Positions 8,939 to 19,415 of a DNA stretch of 64,000 nucleotides are shown in pieces. Position 1 is the stretch's first letter, and every line of letters starts with the position of its first letter. The position numbers were made by a program, and so were the translations under genes. Source of the stretch: Neomegalonema perideroedes DSM 15528 (GTDB lineage Bacteria; Pseudomonadota; Alphaproteobacteria; Rhodobacterales; Rhodobacteraceae); assembly GCF_000374145.1 (NCBI RefSeq), contig NZ_KB893664.1, forward strand, positions 56,449 to 120,448, in the 5' to 3' direction. The notes beneath the pieces are model-generated. The model saw only the letters and a program-made list of their open reading frames with translations. It was not told the origin of the DNA and did no database searches.

Positions 8939-9892
8939 ATGTTCTTCAAACGCAGAACCCTTCTCATGAGCCTCGCCGGGGCCTTCGCCCTGACGCTCGG
9001 CGCCTCCAGCATGGCCGCCGCTCAGGACAAGCCCTATATTCCGCTGATCTCCAAAGGCTTCCAGCATCAGTTCTGGCAGGCCGTGAAGGCGGGCGCCGAC
9101 AAGGCCGCCGCCGAGTTCGACGTCGAGGTGACCTTCGAGGGCCCCGACAACGAAAGTCAGGTGGATCGCCAGATCGACATGCTGGCCGCCGCCCTCGCCA
9201 AGAAGCCCGCCGCCATCGGCTTCGCGGCGCTCGACAGCCAAGCCGCGATTCCGCTGCTGCGTCAGGCTCAGAGCGCCGGGATTCCGGTCGTGGCCTTCGA
9301 CTCCGGCGTCGAGAGCGACATTCCCGTCGCCACCGCCTCCACCGACAACATCGCCGCCGCGGCCCTCGCCGCCGATAAGATGGCCGAGCTGATCGGCGGC
9401 GCGGGCAAAGTGGCTCTGGTGGTGCATGACCAGACCTCGCGCACCGGCATCGACCGCCGCGACGGCTTCGTCAACCGCATCCGCGAGGCCCATCCGGGCA
9501 TCGAGATCGTGGCCGTCGAATATGGCGGCGGCGATCATCTGCGCTCCACCGAGATCACCAAGACCCTCCTTCAGGCCAATCCCGATCTGAAGGGCGTCTT
9601 CGGCGCCAATGAAGGCTCGGCGGTGGGCGTGGTCAACGGCGTGCGCGAGATGAAGGCGAACGTCGTGATCGTGGGCTACGACTCGGGCCGCGCGCAGACC
9701 GACGCCATTCGTCAGGGCCTGATGGCCGGCGCCATCACGCAGAATCCCGTCGGCATCGGCTATGAGACGGTGAAGGCCGCCCTCGCGGCCAGCCGCGGCG
9801 AAGCGGTCGAGTCCAAGATCGACACCGGCTTCTACTGGTACGACGCCACGAACATCGACGACCCGGAGATTTCGGCGGTTCTCTACGACTGA
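8939..9892 (+). CDS. Sugar ABC importer, periplasmic binding protein (RbsB-like)
   Basis: 317 residues with an N-terminal Sec signal (basic start, hydrophobic core, 'SSMAAAQD' cleavage site near 28-29) and a type I periplasmic binding fold ('KGFQHQFWQAVKAGADKAAAEFDVEVTFEGP', 'VVAFDSGVESD', 'GVFGANEGSAVGVV'). It delivers the sugar to the permease. A Shine-Dalgarno AGGAGGAA lies just upstream. The strong hairpin after the stop suggests its mRNA is protected and made in excess over the downstream genes, as is common for binding proteins. Ligand (L-fucose) is inferred from context. Confidence 0.9.
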   Translation: MFFKRRTLLMSLAGAFALTLGASSMAAAQDKPYIPLISKGFQHQFWQAVKAGADKAAAEFDVEVTFEGPDNESQVDRQIDMLAAALAKKPAAIGFAALDSQAAIPLLRQAQSAGIPVVAFDSGVESDIPVATASTDNIAAAALAADKMAELIGGAGKVALVVHDQTSRTGIDRRDGFVNRIREAHPGIEIVAVEYGGGDHLRSTEITKTLLQANPDLKGVFGANEGSAVGVVNGVREMKANVVIVGYDSGRAQTDAIRQGLMAGAITQNPVGIGYETVKAALAASRGEAVESKIDTGFYWYDATNIDDPEISAVLYD

Positions 9893-9908
9893 GTTCCTCC
9901 CCCAACTC

Positions 9909-9933
9909 GCCGGGGGCCTTCGCGGCCCCCGGC
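9909..9933 (+). terminator. Intercistronic hairpin after the binding-protein gene
   Basis: A perfect 10-bp stem, GCCGGGGGCC and its complement, closes a TTCGC loop 17 bases after the binding-protein stop. CCCTTTGC follows, with no long U-run, so it is more likely a partial terminator or an RNA-stabilising element within the operon than a full stop. Confidence 0.6.
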
Positions 9934-9953
9934 CCTTTGCTTGCGAGACGGAT

Positions 9954-10792
9954 ATGAAACTCTTGCGCTATGGCCCCAAGGGTCAGGAGAAGCCCGGCCT
10001 TCTGGACGAAGCGGGCCGCCTGCGCGATCTCTCGGCCCATGTCGGGGATCTCGCCGGGGCGGCGCTGGAGCCTGAGGGTTTGGCGCGGCTGGCCGCGCTG
10101 GATCCTGCGAGCCTGCCTATGGTCTCCGGCGCGCCGCGCCTCGGGCCTTGCGTGGGGCGGGTGGGGAAATTCATCTGCATCGGCCTGAACTACGCCGACC
10201 ACGCGGCCGAAAGCGGCATGCCCGTGCCCGCCGAGCCGGTGGTCTTCAATAAATGGACCTCGGCCATTTGCGGCCCCGACGACGAGATTGAAATCCCCCC
10301 CGGTTCGGTCAAGACCGATTGGGAGGTGGAGTTGGGCGTGATCATCGGCAAGGGCGGGAAACATATCCCTGAAGCCGAGGCTCTGGGCCATGTCGCGGGC
10401 TATTGCGTCATCAACGACGTCTCGGAGCGCGAATGGCAGCTGGAGCGCGGCGCCACCTGGGACAAAGGCAAGGGCTTCGACACCTTCGGCCCCCTCGGCC
10501 CCTGGCTCGTGACGCCCGACGAGATCCCGAACGTGGACGAGCTCGGCATGTGGCTGGAGATCGACGGCAAGCGCTATCAGAACGGCTCCACCCGCACGAT
10601 GATCTTCAAGGTTCCGCAGATCATCGCCTATGTCTCGCGCTTCCTCTCGCTTCAGCCGGGAGACGTGATCTCGACGGGCACCCCGCCGGGCGTGGGGCTC
10701 GGACAAAAGCCGCCGGTCTATCTCAAGGGCGGCGAGACCATGCGTCTCGGAATCGACGGACTCGGCGTTCAGACTCAGAAAGTCGTGCGGAC

Positions 10793-10796
<4 letters not shown>
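9954..10796 (+). CDS. Fumarylacetoacetate hydrolase family protein, probable 2,4-diketo-3-deoxy-L-fuconate hydrolase
   Basis: 280 residues. The FAH-family core runs from 'FICIGLNYADHAAESG' (about 73-88) through 'DWEVELGVIIGKGGK' (metal-binding acidic residues) and 'GYCVINDVSEREWQ' to 'GDVISTGTPPGVG'. In the Xanthomonas L-fucose route an enzyme of this family cleaves the 2,4-diketo acid into pyruvate and L-lactate, and the gene order here reproduces that pathway. The stop overlaps the fucD start as ATGA, so the two are translationally coupled. Confidence 0.85.
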
Positions 10797-12843
<2,047 letters not shown>

Positions 12844-12983
12844 GAACCCGGCGGCCGTGTTTTTGATCTTCATTGTGACAAATTCATAACAATTACGTCG
12901 CATATGCGCCGGGCGATCGCGATGCGGATGCTCGGCGCCCCGGCCCAAGTGATAAGGAATCCCGATTCCAAGAGGGGTTGATC

Positions 12984-13454
12984 ATGCTTGGGGCGATCTG
13001 GAAGAATTTTCTCGCTTTGCTTCTGCGCCGACCCGCCAGATTTCAGGCGGCGGCCCTCGTCTATCGGCGCGAGGCCGGGCGGCTTGAGCTGCTGCTCATC
13101 ACCTCGCTGACGACCGGGCGCTGGATCTTGCCCAAAGGCTGGCCGGAGGTCGGGCTGGAAAGCTCGGGCGTGGCGCTTCAAGAGGCTTGGGAGGAGGCGG
13201 GCGTGCGCCCCGCCGAGGACCGCGCGCCCGTCAAGATCGGGCTTTATCGCTATGATAAGAAGCTCGAAGGCGGGGCGCCCATGCGCACCGAGGTCCATGT
13301 CTACGCCATCCCCGTGAAGAAGCTGCTGGACGATTTCCCCGAGGCCGGACGCCGCGAGCGTCGTTGGGTCACGCCGGGGGCCGCCGCCGGGATGGTGCAT
13401 GAGCCCGAACTCAAGGCGCTCCTGCGACGCCTGCCCGACCTGCTTGGAAGCTGA
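12984..13454 (+). CDS. NUDIX hydrolase
   Basis: 156 residues from the ATG at 12984, preceded by AAGAGGGG; a TTG six bases upstream is less likely. The Nudix box runs 'GWPEVGLESSGVALQEAWEEAGV' (about residues 51-73). It departs from G-x5-E-x7-REUxEExGU in two places: the first Glu is Leu (with Glu next to it) and the Arg is Gln. Such 'PKGWP..' Nudix proteins are common in alphaproteobacteria and related to diadenosine/diphosphoinositol polyphosphate hydrolases; the substrate here is unknown. The 140 bases before it show no clear terminator. Confidence 0.85.
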   Translation: MLGAIWKNFLALLLRRPARFQAAALVYRREAGRLELLLITSLTTGRWILPKGWPEVGLESSGVALQEAWEEAGVRPAEDRAPVKIGLYRYDKKLEGGAPMRTEVHVYAIPVKKLLDDFPEAGRRERRWVTPGAAAGMVHEPELKALLRRLPDLLGS

Positions 13455-13526
13455 CCGGATTCCCGCGCTCCGCTCTGCGGGCCTCCGAGCCCTTCGCGCC
13501 TGTCCCTCACGAAAGACGAGACCTCC

Positions 13527-15014
13527 GTGAACGATCGCCCTCCTTCAGACGCCGGCCATTGGCGGACCCTCGACCGGGATCTCAACCGCATCTCCTACGT
13601 CGAATATGCGACGATGTACGTCTCGCGCCCCTTGGTGAGCCTTGGGTTGGCCATGGCCTTCGTGGCCTTGGCCATGGTGGCGGCGGCGATTCTGACCGGC
13701 GGACAGCCGGGCGCTCTGGCGATCATTCTGGCGGCGGCCTTCGGCGCCTATCTGGCGCTGAACATCGGCGCCAACGACGTGGCCAACAACATGGGGCCTG
13801 CGGTGGGCGCCAACGCGCTCTCGATGACCGGAGCGCTCGTCATCGCCGCGGTCTGCGAGACGGCGGGCGCTTTGCTGGCGGGCGCCGACGTGGTCGGCAC
13901 CATCTCCTCGGGGATCGTCGCGCCGGAGGGCTTCGCCGATTCCGGCGTCTTCGTGACGGCCATGCTGGCGGCGCTCTTGTCTTCGGCGATCTGGCTGAAT
14001 CTGGCCACTTGGGTGGGCGCCCCGGTCTCGACGACTCATGCGGTGGTGGGCGGCGTGATCGGCGCGGGAATCGCGGCGGCGGGCTTCGGCGCGGTGCAAT
14101 GGGGCGTGATGGGCAAGATCGCCGCGAGCTGGGTGATCTCGCCTTTATGCGGCGGAATCTTCGCGGCGGCGATGCTCGCTTTTCTGAAGTGGAGGATCAT
14201 CTACCGCGAGGATAAGATCGCCGCCGCCCGTCTGTGGGTGCCGGTTCTGATCGGCCTGATGGCTTGGGCCTTCTCCACTTATCTGGCGCTCAAGGGCCTG
14301 AAGCAGGTGGTCTCGATCTCGCTGGGCTCGGCGACGCTGATCGGCCTCGCGATTGGAATCCTCAGCTGGCTGGGCGCGCGGCCTTTGGTGCGCCGGCAAT
14401 CCCAAGGGCTGGAGAACCGCAACCGCTCTCTGAAGGTCTTGTTCCGGGGGCCGCTGATCCTCTCGGCGGCGCTGATGTCCTTCGCCCATGGCGCCAACGA
14501 CGTCTCGAACGCCGTGGGGCCTCTGGCGGCCATCGTGCAGGCGCAGTCCTCAGGCGGGGCGGGGGGCGCGGTGGTGGTGCCCGATTGGGTCATGATCATC
14601 GGCGCCTTGGGCATTTCGGTCGGGCTTTTGCTCTTCGGGCCGAAACTGATCCGCATGGTCGGCGATCAGATCACCAAGCTGAACGCCATGCGGGCCTATT
14701 GCGTGGCGCTTTCGGCGGCGGTCACGGTGATCGCCGCCTCATGGCTGGGCATGCCGGTCAGCTCGACCCATATCGCCATCGGCGGCATCTTCGGCGTGGG
14801 CTTCTTCCGCGAATGGTACGTCGAGCGCCGCGCGCGGCGGCTCAAGGCGGCCCGTCCGCCCGCCGAGGATCTCGCGGTCGAGGAGCGCCAGAGGCGCAAG
14901 CTGGTCCGCCGCTCGCATTTTCTGACCATCGTCATGGCCTGGGTGATCACGGTGCCCGCCACGGCGGCGCTTTCGGCTCTGGCCTATCTGGCGCTGGGCG
15001 CGCTGCTGGGCTGA
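13527..15014 (+). CDS. Inorganic phosphate transporter, PiT family
   Basis: 495 residues, GTG start after ACGAGACCTCC. Two PiT signature repeats are present, 'NIGANDVANNMGPAVGANALS' (about 81-101) and 'HGANDVSNAVGPLAAI' (about 322-337), in inverted halves with ten or so membrane segments and a central cytoplasmic loop. A further hydrophobic C-terminal helix pair follows 'RRKLVRRSHF'. The family is a low-affinity metal-phosphate:H+ or Na+ symporter in the inner membrane. It ends 13 bases before the convergent HlyD gene. No PhoU-like partner lies beside it. Confidence 0.92.
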   Translation: MNDRPPSDAGHWRTLDRDLNRISYVEYATMYVSRPLVSLGLAMAFVALAMVAAAILTGGQPGALAIILAAAFGAYLALNIGANDVANNMGPAVGANALSMTGALVIAAVCETAGALLAGADVVGTISSGIVAPEGFADSGVFVTAMLAALLSSAIWLNLATWVGAPVSTTHAVVGGVIGAGIAAAGFGAVQWGVMGKIAASWVISPLCGGIFAAAMLAFLKWRIIYREDKIAAARLWVPVLIGLMAWAFSTYLALKGLKQVVSISLGSATLIGLAIGILSWLGARPLVRRQSQGLENRNRSLKVLFRGPLILSAALMSFAHGANDVSNAVGPLAAIVQAQSSGGAGGAVVVPDWVMIIGALGISVGLLLFGPKLIRMVGDQITKLNAMRAYCVALSAAVTVIAASWLGMPVSSTHIAIGGIFGVGFFREWYVERRARRLKAARPPAEDLAVEERQRRKLVRRSHFLTIVMAWVITVPATAALSALAYLALGALLG

Positions 15015-15027
15015 GGCCTCCGGCGTC

Positions 15028-16335
15028 TCATTCCTCGCGCAAGGCGTGGGAGAGGTAATCCTCGACCGGCTTAAGCAGGAAGGAGGCGGGGGTGCGGCCG
15101 CCGGTGCGGATATAGGCCTCCACGGGCATGCCGGGGACGAGCTCGCGCCCGTCGGCCTCCAGAAACCTCCGCCCCTCCGCGGAGAGGGTCAGCTCGACGG
15201 TGAAATAGCGCGCGCCCGTGGCGGGATTGGTCATGGCGTCGGCGGAGACGGTCTTCACCGTCCCTTCGATTTCGGGCGTGGTCCGGGCGGTGAAGTTGGG
15301 GAAGCGGATGGTCGCCGCCTGTCCCGCATAGACGCGGTCTATGTCCGCCGGAGAGATCTCCGCCACGAGGATCAAAGCCGCGTCGGCGGGCACGATGGAG
15401 GCGGCTTCCGCTCCCGCGCCGATCACGCCGCCCACCGTATGGACCCGCAGATCCAGCACCGCGCCCGCCATGGGCGCGCGCAGCGCCAATCTGCCGAGCC
15501 GCGTTTGGACCACCCGCGATTGCTCGCGCATCCGCGCTTCTTCGGGCTGGATCTGGCGCATCATGCTCTGCGCCTCTTCGCGCCGGACGTCCTGAATGCG
15601 CAGGATCTCGCCTTCATATTCGGCGATCTCGCCGCGCGCGTCGGCGATTTGGGCTTCGAGGCCGCCGCGCTCTCCTCTGAGGCGCTCCAGCTCGATTCGC
15701 AGATTCAGCACCGTCGCGCGCGAGCTGGCGCCGCTCTGGAGCAGGATCTCCTGAGCCGCCATCAGCTCCTGCGCCATCTGAAGGCGGAGGTCGCTGGAGC
15801 CGAGTTGGATGAGGAGCGCGCGGATCGCCTCCTCGCTGTGTCTTTGGCGCTCCTCCAGCAGCCGGAGCATGCGCTCCAGAGAGGCGCGGCGCAGATCGAA
15901 AAGCCGCGTCTCCTCGCGCAGGAGGGCGGCGATTTCGGCGTCCGCCTCCGCCGAGGCGCGCAGCTCCGGCCGATAAGCCACCCGGGGCTCCTCGAGGATC
16001 TCCGCCCGCAGACGGTCGAGGCGCGCCCAGCTTTCGCGCAGACCTCTGTCCAGCTCGGCGCGGCGGGCTTCGAGCTCGGTTCCGTCCAGCCGGAGGATCT
16101 CCTGTCCCTTCTCCACCATCTCGCCCTCCTGAACGGAGATGGAGGCCACCAGACCGCCGTCGGGATGCTGGATGATCTGCCGCCGCGCCTCGACCTCGAT
16201 ATGGCCTGAGGCGGGAACCGCGCTTTGGATCTCCGTCGTGAAGGCCCAAAGCGCGAAGCCGCCCAAGCCCAAGCCGAGCGCGGCGAGGCCTTTGAACAGG
16301 GCGGGCCGAACGGACCAAGCCTTCTCCTGCTCCAT
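15028..16335 (-). CDS. Type I secretion periplasmic adaptor, HlyD family
   Basis: 435 residues: one N-terminal membrane helix (about 15-35, 'GLAALGLGLGGFALWAF'), a biotinyl-lipoyl-like half ('ASGHIEVEARRQIIQHPDGGLVASISVQEGEMVEKGQEIL'), a long coiled-coil hairpin (about 95-260), and a C-terminal beta-barrel ('LRAPMAGAVLDLRVHTVGGVIGAGAEAASIVPADAAL', 'GMPVEAYIRTGGRT'). It bridges the inner-membrane ABC exporter to an outer-membrane TolC. Its ATG overlaps the ABC gene stop by one base. No tolC homologue is in the window. Confidence 0.93.
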   Translation of the reverse strand: MEQEKAWSVRPALFKGLAALGLGLGGFALWAFTTEIQSAVPASGHIEVEARRQIIQHPDGGLVASISVQEGEMVEKGQEILRLDGTELEARRAELDRGLRESWARLDRLRAEILEEPRVAYRPELRASAEADAEIAALLREETRLFDLRRASLERMLRLLEERQRHSEEAIRALLIQLGSSDLRLQMAQELMAAQEILLQSGASSRATVLNLRIELERLRGERGGLEAQIADARGEIAEYEGEILRIQDVRREEAQSMMRQIQPEEARMREQSRVVQTRLGRLALRAPMAGAVLDLRVHTVGGVIGAGAEAASIVPADAALILVAEISPADIDRVYAGQAATIRFPNFTARTTPEIEGTVKTVSADAMTNPATGARYFTVELTLSAEGRRFLEADGRELVPGMPVEAYIRTGGRTPASFLLKPVEDYLSHALREE

Positions 16336-18050
16336 CAGGGGGCTCCGCGCGGGGCCGGAGGTCCGCCGCCCGGCGGCTGCGGCGGAGGCTGAAGGACTTG
16401 GCGCAAAACTTCGTCGCGCGGGCCGAAGGCGCGCATCCCGCCTTCCTCAAGCACCAGCACCAGATTGCAATGCTCCAGAGCGGAGCGCCGATGCGTCATG
16501 AAGAAGACGAGCCTCCCCGCCGCGCGGGCGGCGGCCACGGCGCGGTTCAGCGCCCGCACGCCGGGATCGTCCAGACTGGCGTTGGGCTCGTCCAGCACCA
16601 GCAGGACCGGATCGCCGTAGAAGGCCCGCGCGAGGCCGATCCTCTGGCGCTGGCCGCCGGAGAGCCTGCCGCCGCCCTCGGTGAGGATCGCGTCGTAGCC
16701 TCCGGGCAGGCCGAGGATGAGATCATGGGCCGAAGCCGCCTGAGCCGCCGCCACCACGCCCTCCGGCGAGGCTTCGGGATCGAAGCGGGCGATGTTTTCG
16801 GCGACGCTGCCGGGGAAAAGCTCCACCTCTTGCGGCAGATAGCCGAGCAGCCGCCCGAGGCGGTCGCGGTCATATTGCGCAAGATCCGCCCCCGCGAGGC
16901 GGATCTCGCCGCGCGCGGGGGGCCAAAGCCCCGTCAGAGCCTTGGCGAAGGAGGATTTCCCCGAAGCCGAAGGCCCGATCACCGCCACGCAATCCCCCGG
17001 ACCCGCCCGCAGGCTCACGCCCTGAAGAACCGGCGTCGCGGAGCCTAAGGGAACCACCGCGAGATTCTCGATGGTCAAACGCGGCTCCGGGCGGGGCAGG
17101 GGCATGGGAATCCGGGGCTGGGCGCCGTTCTCGAACAGCGCCTTCAGCGCGCGCCAGCCCGCCGCCGCGCGTTGAATCTGAGGCCATTGCCCCACGATCT
17201 GCTCCACCGGCGCGACGGCGCGTCCGAGCAGGATGGAGCCCGCGATCATTTCGCCCGGCGTCAGCTCGGATCTCAGAACCAGCCATGCGCCGAGCGCCAA
17301 AATCGCCGATTGCAGCAGAAGACGAAAGGTTTTGGTCGCCGCCGAGGAGGCGCCGCCCACGTCGGAGGCCTCCACCTGCGCGGCGAGGGCGCTGGCGCGG
17401 GCCTTGCGCCAATGGGCCGTCAGAGTCCCCACCATGCCGAGTCCCCGGACGGTCTCGATGGACCTGCGGGTCATCTCGGTGCGGGCCTCCGCCTCCGCCG
17501 AGAGCCGCGCGGCGGCGTTTTGCGGCGCGCGGCTGAGCCTCTGGTTCAGCAGCGCCAGCCCGAAGACCATCAGGATTCCGCCGATGGCGAAGACCCCGAG
17601 CCAAAAATGAAAGAAAAACAGCATGACGACGAAAAGCGGCGTCCAAGGCAGATCGAAAAGCGCGCCCATGGCCGAAGACCCCATGAGGGTCTGAACCGCG
17701 CCCACGTCGCGCAGGGCGCTGGCGGGGCGTTCGCGCAATCCGGGATGGTCCGCCTGATTCAGAACGGCGGCGAAGGCCGGAGGATCCAGCCGGATCTGGA
17801 AGCGCGCCCCGAGCCGCGTCAGAACCCGTCCGCGATAATGGTCGAGCAGCCCCATCAGGCCATAGAGGAAGACCACGATTCCGAAGAGCGTCAGCAAAGT
17901 CGCCGAGGAGCGGCTGGCCAGCACCCGGTCATAGACCTGAAGCATGAAGATGGGGCCGGTCAGCATCAGCAGATTGATCGCCGCGCTGAACAAGCCCACG
18001 CCGACAAGCGGCCCCTTCATCTCGGCGGCGGCGTCCTGAAGCTCCGTCAC
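16335..18050 (-). CDS. Type I secretion ABC transporter/ATPase (PrtD type)
   Basis: 571 residues: membrane domain (about 15-310) then ATPase with Walker A 'GPSASGKSSF', signature 'LSGGQRQRIGLARAF', Walker B 'LLVLDEPNASLDD' and switch His 'MTHRR'. There is no N-terminal C39 peptidase or peptidase-like domain, so it belongs with the PrtD exporters of proteases, lipases and S-layer-type RTX proteins. It exports a C-terminally tagged substrate directly to the medium. No GGxGxDxxx repeat protein, the expected cargo, is encoded nearby. The C-terminus ends in a proline/glycine-rich tail. Confidence 0.93.
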   Translation of the reverse strand: MTELQDAAAEMKGPLVGVGLFSAAINLLMLTGPIFMLQVYDRVLASRSSATLLTLFGIVVFLYGLMGLLDHYRGRVLTRLGARFQIRLDPPAFAAVLNQADHPGLRERPASALRDVGAVQTLMGSSAMGALFDLPWTPLFVVMLFFFHFWLGVFAIGGILMVFGLALLNQRLSRAPQNAAARLSAEAEARTEMTRRSIETVRGLGMVGTLTAHWRKARASALAAQVEASDVGGASSAATKTFRLLLQSAILALGAWLVLRSELTPGEMIAGSILLGRAVAPVEQIVGQWPQIQRAAAGWRALKALFENGAQPRIPMPLPRPEPRLTIENLAVVPLGSATPVLQGVSLRAGPGDCVAVIGPSASGKSSFAKALTGLWPPARGEIRLAGADLAQYDRDRLGRLLGYLPQEVELFPGSVAENIARFDPEASPEGVVAAAQAASAHDLILGLPGGYDAILTEGGGRLSGGQRQRIGLARAFYGDPVLLVLDEPNASLDDPGVRALNRAVAAARAAGRLVFFMTHRRSALEHCNLVLVLEEGGMRAFGPRDEVLRQVLQPPPQPPGGGPPAPRGAP

Positions 18051-18363
18051 TCAAGCTCCCCCGGCGGGCTCAGCATCCAGAAACTCCGGGCTTTTCCGCC
18101 GCATGGCGTTCTACGCGGAATGGTCGTCGCGCCGAAAAAAGCCTGTTTGCCGGGAAAGACGCGACGGGTCAAGGGGCCTCCGAGAAGCCTCGGGCGGCCC
18201 GGCGCCTCTCGCCGGAGCCCGGCGAGGCGCGCGGCGGAGATTTTCATATGCGGAATCGTCATTTTTCTTTTGCGCGGATTTCTCTCATGACTCCGGCGAA
18301 TAGGCCTGAAGATCCGCCAGCTCCGCGCGGAGGCTCTTCGGGGAGGCTCATGGAGCACGCCAG
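18051..18363. other. Intergenic region between the type I secretion genes and the serine acetyltransferase gene
   Basis: 313 bases without a supportable gene; an open frame on the minus strand here has no recognisable content. It holds a strong imperfect hairpin at 18202-18230 (GCGCCT, 2-base bulge, CGCCGG, loop AGC, then the complements). Next comes an AT-rich stretch (18241-18290) that could contain the promoters of the two divergent units. No clear -35/-10 pair stands out. Confidence 0.4.
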
Positions 18364-19311
18364 ATGACCGACCTCGCCCCGACCTCCCCGCCGCCCGCCG
18401 CCCCTTCCGGGCGCTGGAACCTCGCCGGGGTGGTGACGGAGCTGCGCCGCTCGCGCGACGTGACGCATAACATCCGTCCGCCCGGACGGATTCCGCGCGC
18501 GCCCTCCCGGGAGGCCCTTGAGGGGCTGGTCAAGGAGTTCACGGCCGCGCTCTTTCCGCGCCATTACGGCCAAGGCGACCTCGACGAGGCGCGGATCGAC
18601 GACTTCGTCGCCCGCACGCTGGATTCGGCCTTGGAGCGCCTCGCCGATCAGGCGGCCCGCAGCTTCGCCTTCTCGCGCGCGCCGGATCAGAGCGCCGAGG
18701 AGGAGGAGAGCCCCGAAGCCCTCGCGGCGGCGGGCGAGGCTCTGGCGCGCGACTTCGCCGCCCAGACGCCGCAGATCCGCGGGCTTCTGGTCAGCGATCT
18801 TCAGGCGGCCTACAGGGGCGATCCGGCCGCCACCAATTTTCCCGAGATCCTGCTGAGCTATCCGGGCGTGAGCGCCATTCTGCATCACCGCATCGCCCAT
18901 GCGCTGCATCGGCTGGGGGCGACGCTTCTGGCGCGTCTGGTCTCCGACATCGGCCGCGCCCGCACCGGCGTGGACATCCATCCCGGCGCGACCATCGGCG
19001 CGAGCTTCTTCATCGACCATGGCGCGGGCGTGGTGATCGGCGAGACGGCGGTGATCGGCGAGCGGGTGCGGATCTATCAGGGCGTGACGCTCGGGGCGCG
19101 CAGCTTCCCCACCGACGCCGCCGGATTCCTCATCAAGGGCGCGCCGCGCCATCCCATCGTCGAGGACGACGTGGTGATCTACGCCGGGGCCACGGTGCTC
19201 GGGCGCGTGACCATCGGGCGCGGCGCGACGGTCGGCGGCCATGCGTGGCTCACCCGCAGCCTGCCCGCCGGAGCGCATTTCTCGGCGCCTAATCCCGTGC
19301 AGGAGCGCTAG
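18364..19311 (+). CDS. cysE: Serine O-acetyltransferase (EpsC type)
   Basis: 315 residues. An alpha-helical N-terminal domain (to about 190) precedes a left-handed beta-helix with hexapeptide repeats ('GVDIHPGATIGASFFIDHGAGVVIGETAVIGERVRIYQGVTLGA', about 201-245) that holds the catalytic His of 'DIHPGA' and 'DHGAG'. It makes O-acetyl-L-serine from serine and acetyl-CoA, the first step of cysteine synthesis. The long N-terminus and the insert 'RSFPTDAAGFLIKGAPRHPIVEDDV' match the EpsC branch. The TAG stop abuts the first base of palindromic repeat copy 1. Confidence 0.9.
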   Translation: MTDLAPTSPPPAAPSGRWNLAGVVTELRRSRDVTHNIRPPGRIPRAPSREALEGLVKEFTAALFPRHYGQGDLDEARIDDFVARTLDSALERLADQAARSFAFSRAPDQSAEEEESPEALAAAGEALARDFAAQTPQIRGLLVSDLQAAYRGDPAATNFPEILLSYPGVSAILHHRIAHALHRLGATLLARLVSDIGRARTGVDIHPGATIGASFFIDHGAGVVIGETAVIGERVRIYQGVTLGARSFPTDAAGFLIKGAPRHPIVEDDVVIYAGATVLGRVTIGRGATVGGHAWLTRSLPAGAHFSAPNPVQER

Positions 19312-19370
19312 AGCGTTTTCCAGCGAAGCCGCTACGGCTTCGCGTCGTGAAAACGCGGCCAAACAAAAAC
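19310..19370 (+). repeat. Dispersed palindromic repeat, copy 1
   Basis: 61 bases starting AGAGCGTTTTCCAGCGAAGC. The inner stem GCGAAGCCG/CGGCTTCGC has a CTA loop, and the outer arms GCGTTTTC/GAAAACGC lie either side. An ACCAAACAAAAAC-like tail follows. Other copies: 19940-20000, 42143-42202 and 49829-49885. This copy directly follows the serine acetyltransferase stop. Confidence 0.85.
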
Positions 19371-19413
19371 TTAGAGCGTTTAAACCACGCCAATTGCTCG
19401 GGAGACGCTCTAA
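19371..19413. terminator. Inverted repeat, probable bidirectional terminator
   Basis: Perfect 9-base arms TTAGAGCGT and ACGCTCTAA flank a 25-base centre, between the convergent serine acetyltransferase gene and the secreted unknown gene. With the palindromic repeat just before it, it fills the whole intergenic space and could stop transcription from both sides. The arm core AGAGCG also opens the dispersed repeat, so the two may be related. Confidence 0.45.
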
Positions 19414-19415
19414 AC

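Noticed and set aside
18047..18358. 103-codon minus-strand frame in the T1SS-serine acetyltransferase gap
   Set aside because: Arg/Pro-rich translation without a good start site or similarity; it overlaps the start of the ABC exporter gene.
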